Position numbers and translations under genes: made by a program. From contig JASEHX010000003.1 of NCBI GenBank assembly GCA_030018645.1, positions 1 through 30,004 of the forward strand: a stretch of DNA of 30,004 nt, in the 5' to 3' direction. Shown here piece by piece: positions 22,475 to 29,191 of this stretch. Position 1 is the first letter of the stretch; every line of letters starts with the position of its first letter. This DNA is from Candidatus Margulisiibacteriota bacterium (GTDB taxonomy: Bacteria > Margulisbacteria > WOR-1 > O2-12-FULL-45-9). The notes under the pieces were generated by a model, which had not been told where the DNA came from, did no database searches, and saw only the letters and a program-made list of their open reading frames with translations.

Positions 22475-23218
22475 ATGACCGGTCTGCTAAATTTAGTATT
22501 GCTTGTCCCGTCTGTTGCTGTGGCCCAAACTAAAGCAGAATGGTACCAGCAAAAGCTAGCACAGATCGAACAATTATTTAGCCAAGGCAGTTATCACGCA
22601 GGGATCCGGCAAGCAGGCTTGTTGGTCGATCAATTATGCAATGGCGGCGATGGAAGCATGCCCGATCTTCAACTTTTAAGGAATCTTAAAACTAAAGTAA
22701 AACAAGGCGAAACATTGGCTATTGCAATGGCAAAATCATATGCTCCACTGCCACCGCCATACTTAAATTTTGCGATTGACAGTTTACCTCAACCCATTAA
22801 AGACTCAAATGATATAGACCTGCAGGCAAAATATATTTGCTTTACCATGGCTATGATCCATGCCGAAAGCAGGTTCAATGCCCAAGCGCTCAATCAACAG
22901 GATGGCGCAACTGGATTGGGACAAGTTAAACTGGCCACGGCAGAAGAAGTATTAGGGGTCGATAATCCCAACTTATTGAATCCCGCCACCAATATTCGAG
23001 CCGTAGAAGCCCATATTTACCGGCTTTTTGTTAAAGAATTTAACGAGCACTATCCCAGCCGGTTAATGGACTTTAGTGATGATTCCGTAACTACTGCAGT
23101 AATTGAAACCTACGGTGGGGCAGAGCCCAATAAGGTATTGAATCTTATGGGCTTATATAAACTTTTGTATTTTGATTGGATCAAACAAAGACTATCTAGC
23201 CAACCATTTAACCAATAA
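22475..23218 (+). CDS. Lytic transglycosylase-like protein (SLT domain)
   Basis: A 247-residue exported protein. The N-terminus TGLLNLVLLVPSVAVAQTKA is a probable signal peptide, cut after AVA or AVAQ, though it lacks the usual lysines near the start. An in-frame stop just upstream excludes a longer form. The C-terminal half has a lysozyme-like SLT fold: MIHAESRFNAQALNQQDGAT with the catalytic glutamate (E in HAESRFN), GLGQVKLATAEEVLG and NLLNPATNIRAVEAHI. Such enzymes cleave the MurNAc-GlcNAc bond to give 1,6-anhydro ends. Residues 20-100 form a helical region that may bind a partner. AAGGAG lies seven bases before the ATG. It is the last rightward gene before the dif-like site. Confidence 0.82.
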   Translation: MTGLLNLVLLVPSVAVAQTKAEWYQQKLAQIEQLFSQGSYHAGIRQAGLLVDQLCNGGDGSMPDLQLLRNLKTKVKQGETLAIAMAKSYAPLPPPYLNFAIDSLPQPIKDSNDIDLQAKYICFTMAMIHAESRFNAQALNQQDGATGLGQVKLATAEEVLGVDNPNLLNPATNIRAVEAHIYRLFVKEFNEHYPSRLMDFSDDSVTTAVIETYGGAEPNKVLNLMGLYKLLYFDWIKQRLSSQPFNQ

Positions 23219-23298
23219 AATTGCTATTGTTGCCAGCCCGGCAAGGCCAAAGAAGCACGGAAAACCAGTAAAAATGCACTTAAAAACTGATTAATTCT

Positions 23299-23326
23299 AT
23301 GTCGCATAATATATCTTATGTCAAGT
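23299..23326 (+). other. dif: dif-like XerC/XerD recombination site
   Basis: A 28-base site with 11-6-11 organisation: left arm ATGTCGCATAA, spacer TATATC, right arm TTATGTCAAGT. The inner inverted repeats CATAA/TTATG flank a 6-base centre as in classical dif. By eye it matches both the E. coli and the B. subtilis dif sites at 20 of 28 positions, with the right (XerD) arm matching E. coli at 9 of 11. It lies in the 198-bp intergenic gap between convergent genes, where the dominant gene orientation changes. This intergenic stretch (23219-23416) shows no other gene. Confidence 0.8.
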
Positions 23327-23390
23327 TGATATAAGGTGACGATTGTTTATTTTTTGGCTAAGTTATGCTAAATATTGCATCACTTGAGGT

Positions 23391-23399
23391 TTATCCACA
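23391..23399 (+). promoter_or_regulatory. Single consensus DnaA box near the dif-like site
   Basis: TTATCCACA, the strongest DnaA-box sequence, occurs 65 bases right of the dif-like site. It is isolated, so it is not evidence for an origin, and it may be a chance match. Confidence 0.35.
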
Positions 23400-23416
23400 G
23401 GGATTATTAACGGAAA

Positions 23417-24703
23417 TTACTTTAGTACTATCACCGGTCCGCCGTTAATAGCTATCTGGTCGTTTGCAACGGCAATCCCGGCATAACTCTTCCCTGGATC
23501 GTTGAAAAAGAAAAACGGCCCTTCCAATAATTGGTATGAAGACACTGATTCCCCGGTGTCGGCGTCAACTACCAATAAATATGCCCTGTTTTCTTGATTA
23601 CGTAAAATAAGGATGTTTTCCCCATTCTCGTTTTCAACCAATACGGCAGTTGTATCACCTACCGGCCCTGAATTTGTCGGCTGGACCTGCCAGATTACTT
23701 CACAGGTTTCCTTATCCATTTTAAACAGCTCGCCAGTCATTGCATTGCTAAAATACACCCCGTTATTTCCAATAGTTACCGGGGAGCGAACATCCCCACC
23801 TTCTATTTCAAGGGAACATACTTTTTCTCCCTTTTCCACATCTATTGCAAATACTTCGCCGCATTCGCCTGTTGCGGGAGTTTCTCCGCAATTTCTTCCA
23901 AAATAAACCAGTCCCTGCTCCTCATCAATAGTAGGAGAAGAATAGCTGGTCGTTCCGACGGGTAATTCAAATTGCCAACGGACTTCCCCAGTCTCTTTGT
24001 CTAGTTTATATAATCCTCCATAACGAGTTACGATTAAAACTGCGTCTTCCGATAACATTAATGCCGTATACACTGAGGAGTCAAGCCGAATTTCCCAAAG
24101 CAGGGATTCAGCAAAAGATAATTTTGCCAGATCAAGCGCTATAACATTCCCCATATTATCTCCGATAAATCCAACTGGGGAACCGCTATCGTCCACAACA
24201 GGCCGCGAAAAATACGGATTATCGACTCCGCTCAGTTCTTCCCACAGAGGGGAAATCCAGTTTTCAGAAAGATCAAAAAGATAAAGGTTGCCGGATGAAC
24301 CGGCCAACATCACGAGTGCTTTTTCAGAGACTGCCGGCGTCCCGGTTACTTGATAACCGGTAGTATATGTGCTGATTAATTCATGAGTTTGAGCATCGTA
24401 CATCAGTAAACCGGTCTGCGTATTTATCACCAATGCATCAATTTCCCCAAGAATAATGGGACTAAACCATTGAGCAATCTCATGTTTATCAGGCAGTTCA
24501 ATGACCGTGATATCTAAATCGTCTAATGACATTTCTTGATAGGTAGCATAGCTGCGGTTGCCGGCATTGCCAACACTTGGCCAATTGTGTCCCCTATCCA
24601 AAGGATCTGCAGAAGTATCCTCGTCGTCAGTATTGTCTTCCCGGGAGCTGGCGCATCCGATAGCAGTTAATACGGTTGCGAAAATTAACACAGGTAATAT
24701 CAT
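23417..24703 (-). CDS. Lipoprotein with PQQ-type beta-propeller repeats
   Basis: A 428-residue exported protein. The opening MILPVLIFATVLTAIGC is a lipoprotein signal with a slightly atypical lipobox (TAIGC); after the cysteine comes an acidic linker SSREDNTDDEDTSADP. The rest is made of repeated beta-blades with the PQQ-like pattern 'V.ALD..TGE..W', for example LYKLDKETGEVRWQFELP, VFAIDVEKGEKVCSLEIEG and LFKMDKETCEVIWQV. Such propellers are found in BamB and in many binding proteins; no catalytic residues are recognisable. Four cysteines (in NCGETPATGECG, VCSLE and KETCEV) could form disulfides. AGAGGGGGG precedes the ATG. It is transcribed alone, away from the GNAT gene. BamB itself is possible but not supported by context. 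Confidence 0.75.
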   Translation of the reverse strand: MILPVLIFATVLTAIGCASSREDNTDDEDTSADPLDRGHNWPSVGNAGNRSYATYQEMSLDDLDITVIELPDKHEIAQWFSPIILGEIDALVINTQTGLLMYDAQTHELISTYTTGYQVTGTPAVSEKALVMLAGSSGNLYLFDLSENWISPLWEELSGVDNPYFSRPVVDDSGSPVGFIGDNMGNVIALDLAKLSFAESLLWEIRLDSSVYTALMLSEDAVLIVTRYGGLYKLDKETGEVRWQFELPVGTTSYSSPTIDEEQGLVYFGRNCGETPATGECGEVFAIDVEKGEKVCSLEIEGGDVRSPVTIGNNGVYFSNAMTGELFKMDKETCEVIWQVQPTNSGPVGDTTAVLVENENGENILILRNQENRAYLLVVDADTGESVSSYQLLEGPFFFFNDPGKSYAGIAVANDQIAINGGPVIVLK

Positions 24704-24756
24704 AGTCCCCCCTCTGTAATCTTTATCTTCAACCTATTGGAATAATTTCAATCTTT

Positions 24757-24762
24757 ATTATA
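24757..24762 (-). promoter_or_regulatory. Candidate -10 of the propeller lipoprotein gene
   Basis: TATAAT on the minus strand, 53 bases before the ATG, with only a weak -35 match upstream. This gene has a normal leader and ribosome binding site, unlike the leaderless-type genes in the window. Confidence 0.4.
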
Positions 24763-24776
24763 TTGCTTTTATTATG

Positions 24777-24785
24777 TGCTAAAAT
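24777..24785 (+). promoter_or_regulatory. Candidate extended -10 promoter of the GNAT gene
   Basis: TGC plus TAAAAT (24780-24785), 11 bases before the ATG at 24797, with no ribosome binding site. The same nine bases TGCTAAAAT occur before recG. Confidence 0.4.
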
Positions 24786-24796
24786 AGCTATGATTT

Positions 24797-25216
24797 ATGC
24801 TGATAATTCGCCGGTCAACCCAAAAAGATGCGCCAGCAATATTGGACGTATTAACCGCAACCGACCTCCTCTATCCCAATTATAAGCGCGATTCATTTTG
24901 GACGGCAGAAAGGGACGATAAAATTGTCGGGGTCGTTCGTGTCGAAGAACATGCTGATTTTGCCTTAATTGAATCATTGGGCGTGCTGCCGCAGTATCAA
25001 AAACAGGGAATCGCCTCACAATTATTGAAGGAATCTACTAACGCTATGGCCAAAGACCTTTATCTCTACACCCTTATCCCGGAATATTTCACTAATTTGG
25101 GGTTCCAACCGATTGATCCGCCGGCTTTTATCCCATCAAGAAACAGATATGATTGTAAAGGGTGCCGTCCCGAGCAATGTGTTTGCATGGTTAGGAAAAC
25201 AAAGCATGCTGCCTAA
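24797..25216 (+). CDS. GNAT acetyltransferase, short N-acetylglutamate-synthase-like
   Basis: A 139-residue acetyl-CoA-dependent N-acetyltransferase. It opens MLIIRRSTQKDAPAILDVL. Motif A is present as LGVLPQYQKQGIASQLL, where QKQGIA is the pyrophosphate-binding Q/RxxGxG/A loop, and the fold ends in LIPEYFTNLGFQPID. After the domain there is a cysteine cluster (YDCKGCRPEQCVCMVRK) reminiscent of the 'C-x2-C...C' tail with a final methionine-valine in stand-alone ArgA-type NAGS proteins, so acetylation of glutamate or another amino acid is possible. This substrate is inferred. No arginine genes are adjacent apart from argS, 9 kb away. Its stop overlaps the next gene by 11 bases. Confidence 0.8.
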   Translation: MLIIRRSTQKDAPAILDVLTATDLLYPNYKRDSFWTAERDDKIVGVVRVEEHADFALIESLGVLPQYQKQGIASQLLKESTNAMAKDLYLYTLIPEYFTNLGFQPIDPPAFIPSRNRYDCKGCRPEQCVCMVRKTKHAA

Positions 25217-26105
25217 GTACCCGCAATTTAAGCCGCTTGCAATTGATGATTTGCCGGAAATTACCAAGCGATTAAATGAATATCTTCCGTCCATTTGCGA
25301 ACTTAGCCCAAGCAACTTAATCATCTGGCAAGATTTTGATCGGCCGCAGGTTGCGTTATTAAATGATAATCTCTGCATATTAATTTGCGCAATTAACGGC
25401 GAGTCTTTCTTCCTTGAGCCAATTGGGAAGCATGCGCTTAAAGAAACCGTTAAAACTTGTCTTGAATATTGCAAAAAGCTTTCGCATCTATCGGAATATT
25501 TTTTGAAAGGCATTGACGTGTCGGCCTATAAAGTCAAATGTTTGCGCAACCAATTTGATTATATCTATGGCGTCCAAAAACTAGCCGAATTAAGGGGGCG
25601 CAGATTTGACGGCAAACGCAATCATATAAAAAGCTTCAAAAAACGCCACCCAAATTATGAGTTCTTGCCGTTAGACATAAATGATAAATCAGATGCTTTA
25701 ATGTTGTTTGAAAGGTGGTTTGGTGCAAAAAAAGAAATTTCCCCTCTTCCCCAACTGGCTTATTCGTCACAAATTAATGCTTTATCACGGGCCTTTGATA
25801 ATTATAATGTCTTGGGCCTTAGGGGAGCAAAAGTCATTGTTTATAACAAACTAGCGGCTTTTATTATCGGGAGCCGACTAAATAACAACACCATAACGGT
25901 CCATTTCCAATACACTGATCCTGATTTCCGGGGAGTTTCACAAATACTTTTATGGGAGGCCTGCTGCCGAACTTTTAACAGTTATAAATTCATCAACCTT
26001 GAACAGGATTTAGGTATTGCGGGTATTAGAAAAGCCAAATTATCGTACTACCCGGACAAACTCGAGAAAAAGTATGAAGTTACTCTTTCCCCCCGCTGTG
26101 CTTGA
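25206..26105 (+). CDS. DUF2156 / LPG-synthase-C-like GNAT-fold protein
   Basis: A 299-residue soluble protein. The start is the ATG at 25206, within the end of the GNAT gene; upstream codons in the same frame would only shadow that gene. It opens MLPKYPQFKPLAIDDLPEIT, followed by a first GNAT-like half with SNLIIWQDFDRPQVALLN and a second half with LRGRRFDGKRNHIKSFKKRHP, VIVYNKLAAFIIGSRLNNNT and NLEQDLGIAGIRKAKLSYYP. The stretch 'GxxxxxKRNxIxxFxK' and 'xNxEQDLGxxGLRxxKxSYxP' are DUF2156 hallmarks, shared with the C-terminal domain of lysylphosphatidylglycerol synthases. There is no membrane flippase part. The substrate is unknown. Its 3' end overlaps phoU tail-to-tail by 26 bases. Confidence 0.82.
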   Translation: MLPKYPQFKPLAIDDLPEITKRLNEYLPSICELSPSNLIIWQDFDRPQVALLNDNLCILICAINGESFFLEPIGKHALKETVKTCLEYCKKLSHLSEYFLKGIDVSAYKVKCLRNQFDYIYGVQKLAELRGRRFDGKRNHIKSFKKRHPNYEFLPLDINDKSDALMLFERWFGAKKEISPLPQLAYSSQINALSRAFDNYNVLGLRGAKVIVYNKLAAFIIGSRLNNNTITVHFQYTDPDFRGVSQILLWEACCRTFNSYKFINLEQDLGIAGIRKAKLSYYPDKLEKKYEVTLSPRCA

Positions 26106-26748
26106 CCACTTTCCCTTCCACCATAAAAGCAATATCTTCGGCAATGTTGGTGGCATGGTCACTGATCCTTTCCAAATGCCGCGCAATTAAAAGCAGGGGC
26201 AAGGCCCTATTAACAGAGGAAGAGTCTTTGGACATAATTTCACTTAGTTCATCCTGGATCATGTCGCGCAACTTATCAGTTTCTTTTTCTTTGGCCCAAA
26301 CTGACTTGGCTTTGGCAGTATCTTTGTGAATAAAAGCTTCGAGCGCAATACCAACTGATTCCTGGGCTATCTTTGCCATCTTGGGAATATCAATCAATGG
26401 TTTTAATAGAGGATACTGCATCAGTTCAATAGCCCGTTCAGCAATGTCTTCCGATAAATCGCCAATCCTTTCCAGGTCATTGGCAATGCGCATGCCGGTC
26501 AATAAAAAGCGCAAATCAGATGCTTCCGGCTGGCGCAGGGCAATTAACTGGACCACAGTCTCATCAATCTCCAGCTCGAGCTGGTCTACTTTTTCATCTT
26601 CACTGATCACTTCTTCCGCCAAGCGGCGATCCATATTTTTTAATGATTCAACCGATTTATGGATCAAGCCCTGCACCATAACCCCCATTTTTAATATCTT
26701 GTCTTTTAATTCGGCTAACTCTTGGTCAAAGACCCTTTGGTAGTCCAT
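26080..26748 (-). CDS. phoU: Phosphate transport system regulator PhoU
   Basis: A 222-residue all-helical protein with two three-helix bundles, each carrying the metal-binding E/DxxxD pattern. It opens YQRVFDQELAELKDKILKMG; repeat one contains EVISEDEKVDQLELEIDETV and repeat two contains ISDHATNIAEDIAFMVEGKV, the classical PhoU end. PhoU links the PstSCAB transporter to the PhoR sensor kinase and dampens phosphate signalling. GGGAGG provides a good ribosome binding site. It is the last gene of the pst unit, separated from pstB1 by 60 bases containing a heptamer repeat. No phoR or phoB is visible in the window. Confidence 0.96.
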   Translation of the reverse strand: MDYQRVFDQELAELKDKILKMGVMVQGLIHKSVESLKNMDRRLAEEVISEDEKVDQLELEIDETVVQLIALRQPEASDLRFLLTGMRIANDLERIGDLSEDIAERAIELMQYPLLKPLIDIPKMAKIAQESVGIALEAFIHKDTAKAKSVWAKEKETDKLRDMIQDELSEIMSKDSSSVNRALPLLLIARHLERISDHATNIAEDIAFMVEGKVVKHSGGKE

Positions 26749-26780
26749 TATCCAAACCTCCCTTTATCGATGATAAATTT

Positions 26781-26808
26781 CAAATAACAAATGATAAATA
26801 ACAAATAT
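26781..26808 (-). repeat. Four tandem heptamers between pstB1 and phoU
   Basis: Units on the plus strand are CAAATAA, CAAATGA, TAAATAA, CAAATAT, ending right at the pstB1 stop. They belong to the same family as the array at the recG start (584-611). Confidence 0.75.
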
Positions 26809-27573
26809 TTATCCAAATCTTCCTGTAATATAATCATCTGTTCTTTTATCCTTTGGTGAAGTGAATAGTTGTTTGGTCTCACCAAATTCAACTAGCTCGC
26901 CCAGCAGCATATAACCGCACTCATCGGATACGCGAGCCGCCTGCTGCATATTATGGGTTACGATTACAATAGTATACTGCTTTTTTAGCTCGGCCATCAA
27001 CTCTTCAATTTTCATGGTCGAAAGCGGATCGAGGGCCGAACATGGCTCATCCATTAAAATGATATCAGGTGTAACGGCCAAAAGGCGGGCAATACACAAC
27101 CTTTGCTGCTGCTCCAAGGTTAAAGTTAAGGCATTATCTTTTAATTTGTCTTTAAGGTCATCAAATAATAAAACAGCCGACAGAGCTCTTTCTACTGCCG
27201 CTTCAAGCATCCCTCTGCTTTTCTCGCGACGGATACGTAAGCCAAAAGCCACGTTTTCAAACACCGATAACGGAAAGGGATTGGGCCGCTGGAAAACCAT
27301 GCCGACTTTTTTGCGCAAGTCAATTAAATTATTATGATGGTTTAATACTTCTTTATCATCAATTTTTACACTGCCGGTGGTTTTTACTCCTTCTATCAGG
27401 TCATTCATACGGTTCAAAACGCGCAGCAGCGTAGATTTGCCGCAGCCAGAAGGGCCGATCAAGGCCGTAATCAGGTTCTCTTTGACCTCCATTGAAACAT
27501 CTTTCAACGCTTGGAAGTCGCCGTAAAATAAATTTAATTTTTCTACCTTTATTTTGAATTTTAAATTTTGCAC
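26809..27573 (-). CDS. pstB: Phosphate ABC transporter ATPase PstB1, degenerate signature motif
   Basis: A 254-residue ABC ATPase for phosphate import. Walker A GPSGCGKST (40-48), Q-loop VFQRPNPFP (Q95), Walker B ILMDEPCSALD (D175, E176) and switch histidine IVTHNMQQA (H207) are canonical. The ABC signature is not: where PstB has LSGGQQQR this protein has LTLEQQQR (151-158), so the serine and both glycines that hold the partner's ATP are lost. The bases read ACC TTG GAG for T-L-E, so no frameshift is involved. The neighbour PstB2 has the opposite defects. The start codon is GTG at 27573, with AAGGA nearby. The first residues (QNLKFKIK) come from an A/T-rich low-complexity stretch. Confidence 0.94.
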   Translation of the reverse strand: MQNLKFKIKVEKLNLFYGDFQALKDVSMEVKENLITALIGPSGCGKSTLLRVLNRMNDLIEGVKTTGSVKIDDKEVLNHHNNLIDLRKKVGMVFQRPNPFPLSVFENVAFGLRIRREKSRGMLEAAVERALSAVLLFDDLKDKLKDNALTLTLEQQQRLCIARLLAVTPDIILMDEPCSALDPLSTMKIEELMAELKKQYTIVIVTHNMQQAARVSDECGYMLLGELVEFGETKQLFTSPKDKRTDDYITGRFG

Positions 27574-27584
27574 TTTGATTTTCC

Positions 27585-28349
27585 TTATCCAAATCTCCCC
27601 GTTATATAATCTTCCGTTCTTTTGTCTTGCGGAGCGGTAAATAATTGTTTTGTTTCTGCCAGTTCAACTAATTCGCCCATTAAAAAGAAAGCGGTACGGT
27701 CAGATACCCGCGCTGCCTGCTTTACATTATTCGTCACCAAAATTTGAGTATATCTATTTTTTAACTGCCGCATAGCGTCCTCAACCTTATGGGTAGAAAT
27801 CGGGTCTAACCCAGAACATGGCTCATCATAAAGGATCACTTCAGGATTAACTGCCAGCGTCCTGGCAATGCACAATCTTTGCTGCTGCCCGCCGGATAAT
27901 TTGAACGCCGATTTTTGCAGCCGGTCCTTCACTTCATCCCAAATAGCAGCAGCCGTTAATGATTCTTTCACGATCTGGTCTAAGCGCTCCCTTTTCTTTA
28001 TCCCATGCAAACGGGGGCCATAAGCAATATTGTCATAAACCGATAGCGGCAAAGGCAGCGGCAATGCAAATACAATCCCTACCCTTTTGCGCAAAAGTTG
28101 GATGTTGATTGAACGCCAATCCTGCCCGTCGAATAAGATTTCCCCGTCCATCTTAAATCCCGGGTAAAGTTCGTTAAGCCGGTTTAACGTTTTCAAAAAA
28201 GAAGTCTTGCCGCTATTAGATGGCCCAATCACGCCTAATATTTCACGTTCATACACTTCAAACGAAACATCCTTAACCGCGTGTGTTTTTTCGTACCAAA
28301 TATTTAACTTTGTAACTTGTATCTTGCTTTTTGTTTCTTTAATTACCAC
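27585..28349 (-). CDS. pstB: Phosphate ABC transporter ATPase PstB2, altered Q-loop and switch
   Basis: A 254-residue paralogue of PstB1, aligning position by position and sharing the ending DYITGRFG. Walker A GPSNSGKTS (42-50), signature LSGGQQQRLCIAR (151-155 core) and Walker B ILYDEPCSGLD (D175, E176) are intact. The Q-loop glutamine is alanine (VFALPLPLP, A95) and the switch histidine is asparagine (LVTNNVKQA, N207). The bases confirm GCA and AAT. Its own ATP site should therefore bind but hydrolyse poorly, while its signature can complete the site of PstB1. It overlaps pstA by seven bases and precedes pstB1 by 11. A second working homodimer is unlikely. Confidence 0.94.
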   Translation of the reverse strand: MVIKETKSKIQVTKLNIWYEKTHAVKDVSFEVYEREILGVIGPSNSGKTSFLKTLNRLNELYPGFKMDGEILFDGQDWRSINIQLLRKRVGIVFALPLPLPLSVYDNIAYGPRLHGIKKRERLDQIVKESLTAAAIWDEVKDRLQKSAFKLSGGQQQRLCIARTLAVNPEVILYDEPCSGLDPISTHKVEDAMRQLKNRYTQILVTNNVKQAARVSDRTAFFLMGELVELAETKQLFTAPQDKRTEDYITGRFG

Positions 28350-29191
28350 GTTTTACGTTTCCTTAATTTTGTCCTAAAATAAGCGGCAATGATATTCATG
28401 ACAAAGATCATACCGACTAATACCAAAACTGTCCCATATTGGATTTTTTCACTGACGTTCGGCACTTGGGTAGACAGCACATAGATATGATAAGGCAATG
28501 CCATAACCTGGTCATAAACCGACTGCGGCAATGAGGGCAAATAAAATGCGGCAACCGTAAACAGAATAGGCGCAGTTTCACCGGCCGCCCGTGATAATCC
28601 TAAGATAGATCCGGTGATGATTCCGGGAATGGCATTGGGAAGGACAGCATAACGGACCGTTTGCCAGCAAGACGCGCCGAGGGAAAAGCTCACTTCGCGA
28701 AAAGCTTTGGGGACAGTATTTAAGGCCTCCCTTGTGGCAGTGATGATTACAGGAAGGGTCATGATGGCTAAAGTTAGGGAGCCAGCCAGGATGGAAGCCC
28801 CGAACTGCAGGAAAGTTACAAACAAGCCCAATCCAAACAAGCCATAAACAATTGACGGGACACCGGCCAAATTGATGATGGCCAATTCAATTATGCGGGA
28901 CAACCAGTTTTTTTGCGAATACTCATTTAAATAGATTGCGGCTAAGATGCCGAATGGGAGAGAGAAGACGGCCGTTCCCAGCATCAGGCATAAGGTGCCG
29001 ACAATTGCCGGAAAAACCCCCCCTGCCCGCATCCCATCCCGCGGCATGCCGAAAATAAATTCTGGGGTAATAGCCGGCACACCTTTAACCAGCACTAAAA
29101 TAACAACCAACGCAACCGGCAAGATAATAATGATGGTTGCCAAAAGCAAAAGCCAAAAAGCCAATTTTTCAGTTTGCTCTGATTTAATCAT
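28343..29191 (-). CDS. pstA: Phosphate ABC transporter permease PstA
   Basis: A 282-residue inner-membrane permease with about six hydrophobic segments, one of the two channel-forming subunits of the phosphate importer. Signatures are FGMPRDGMRAGGVFPAIVGT, AIYLNEYSQKNWLSRIIE, LAGVPSIVYGLFGLGLFV, ATREALNTVPKAFREVSFSL and the cytoplasmic EAA-type loop ALGASCWQTVRYAVLPNAIP-like stretch (GASCWQTVRYAVLPNAIPG), ending with SRAAGETAPILFTVAAF. It starts within the pstC end (ATGA overlap) and ends inside the pstB2 start. Only the permease dimer PstC-PstA, and so potentially an asymmetric ATPase pair, is encoded. Confidence 0.96.
   Translation of the reverse strand: MIKSEQTEKLAFWLLLLATIIIILPVALVVILVLVKGVPAITPEFIFGMPRDGMRAGGVFPAIVGTLCLMLGTAVFSLPFGILAAIYLNEYSQKNWLSRIIELAIINLAGVPSIVYGLFGLGLFVTFLQFGASILAGSLTLAIMTLPVIITATREALNTVPKAFREVSFSLGASCWQTVRYAVLPNAIPGIITGSILGLSRAAGETAPILFTVAAFYLPSLPQSVYDQVMALPYHIYVLSTQVPNVSEKIQYGTVLVLVGMIFVMNIIAAYFRTKLRKRKTW

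Noticed and set aside
23219..23416. Possible replication origin because of a DnaA box and A/T-rich DNA
   Set aside because: Only one box, convergent rather than divergent genes, no dnaA/dnaN, and a dif-like site in the same gap.
27061..27140. Frameshift as the cause of the abnormal PstB1 signature
   Set aside because: Codons on both sides stay in the PstB frame (NAL before, QQQRLCIAR after) with the same residue count as PstB2, so these are substitutions.
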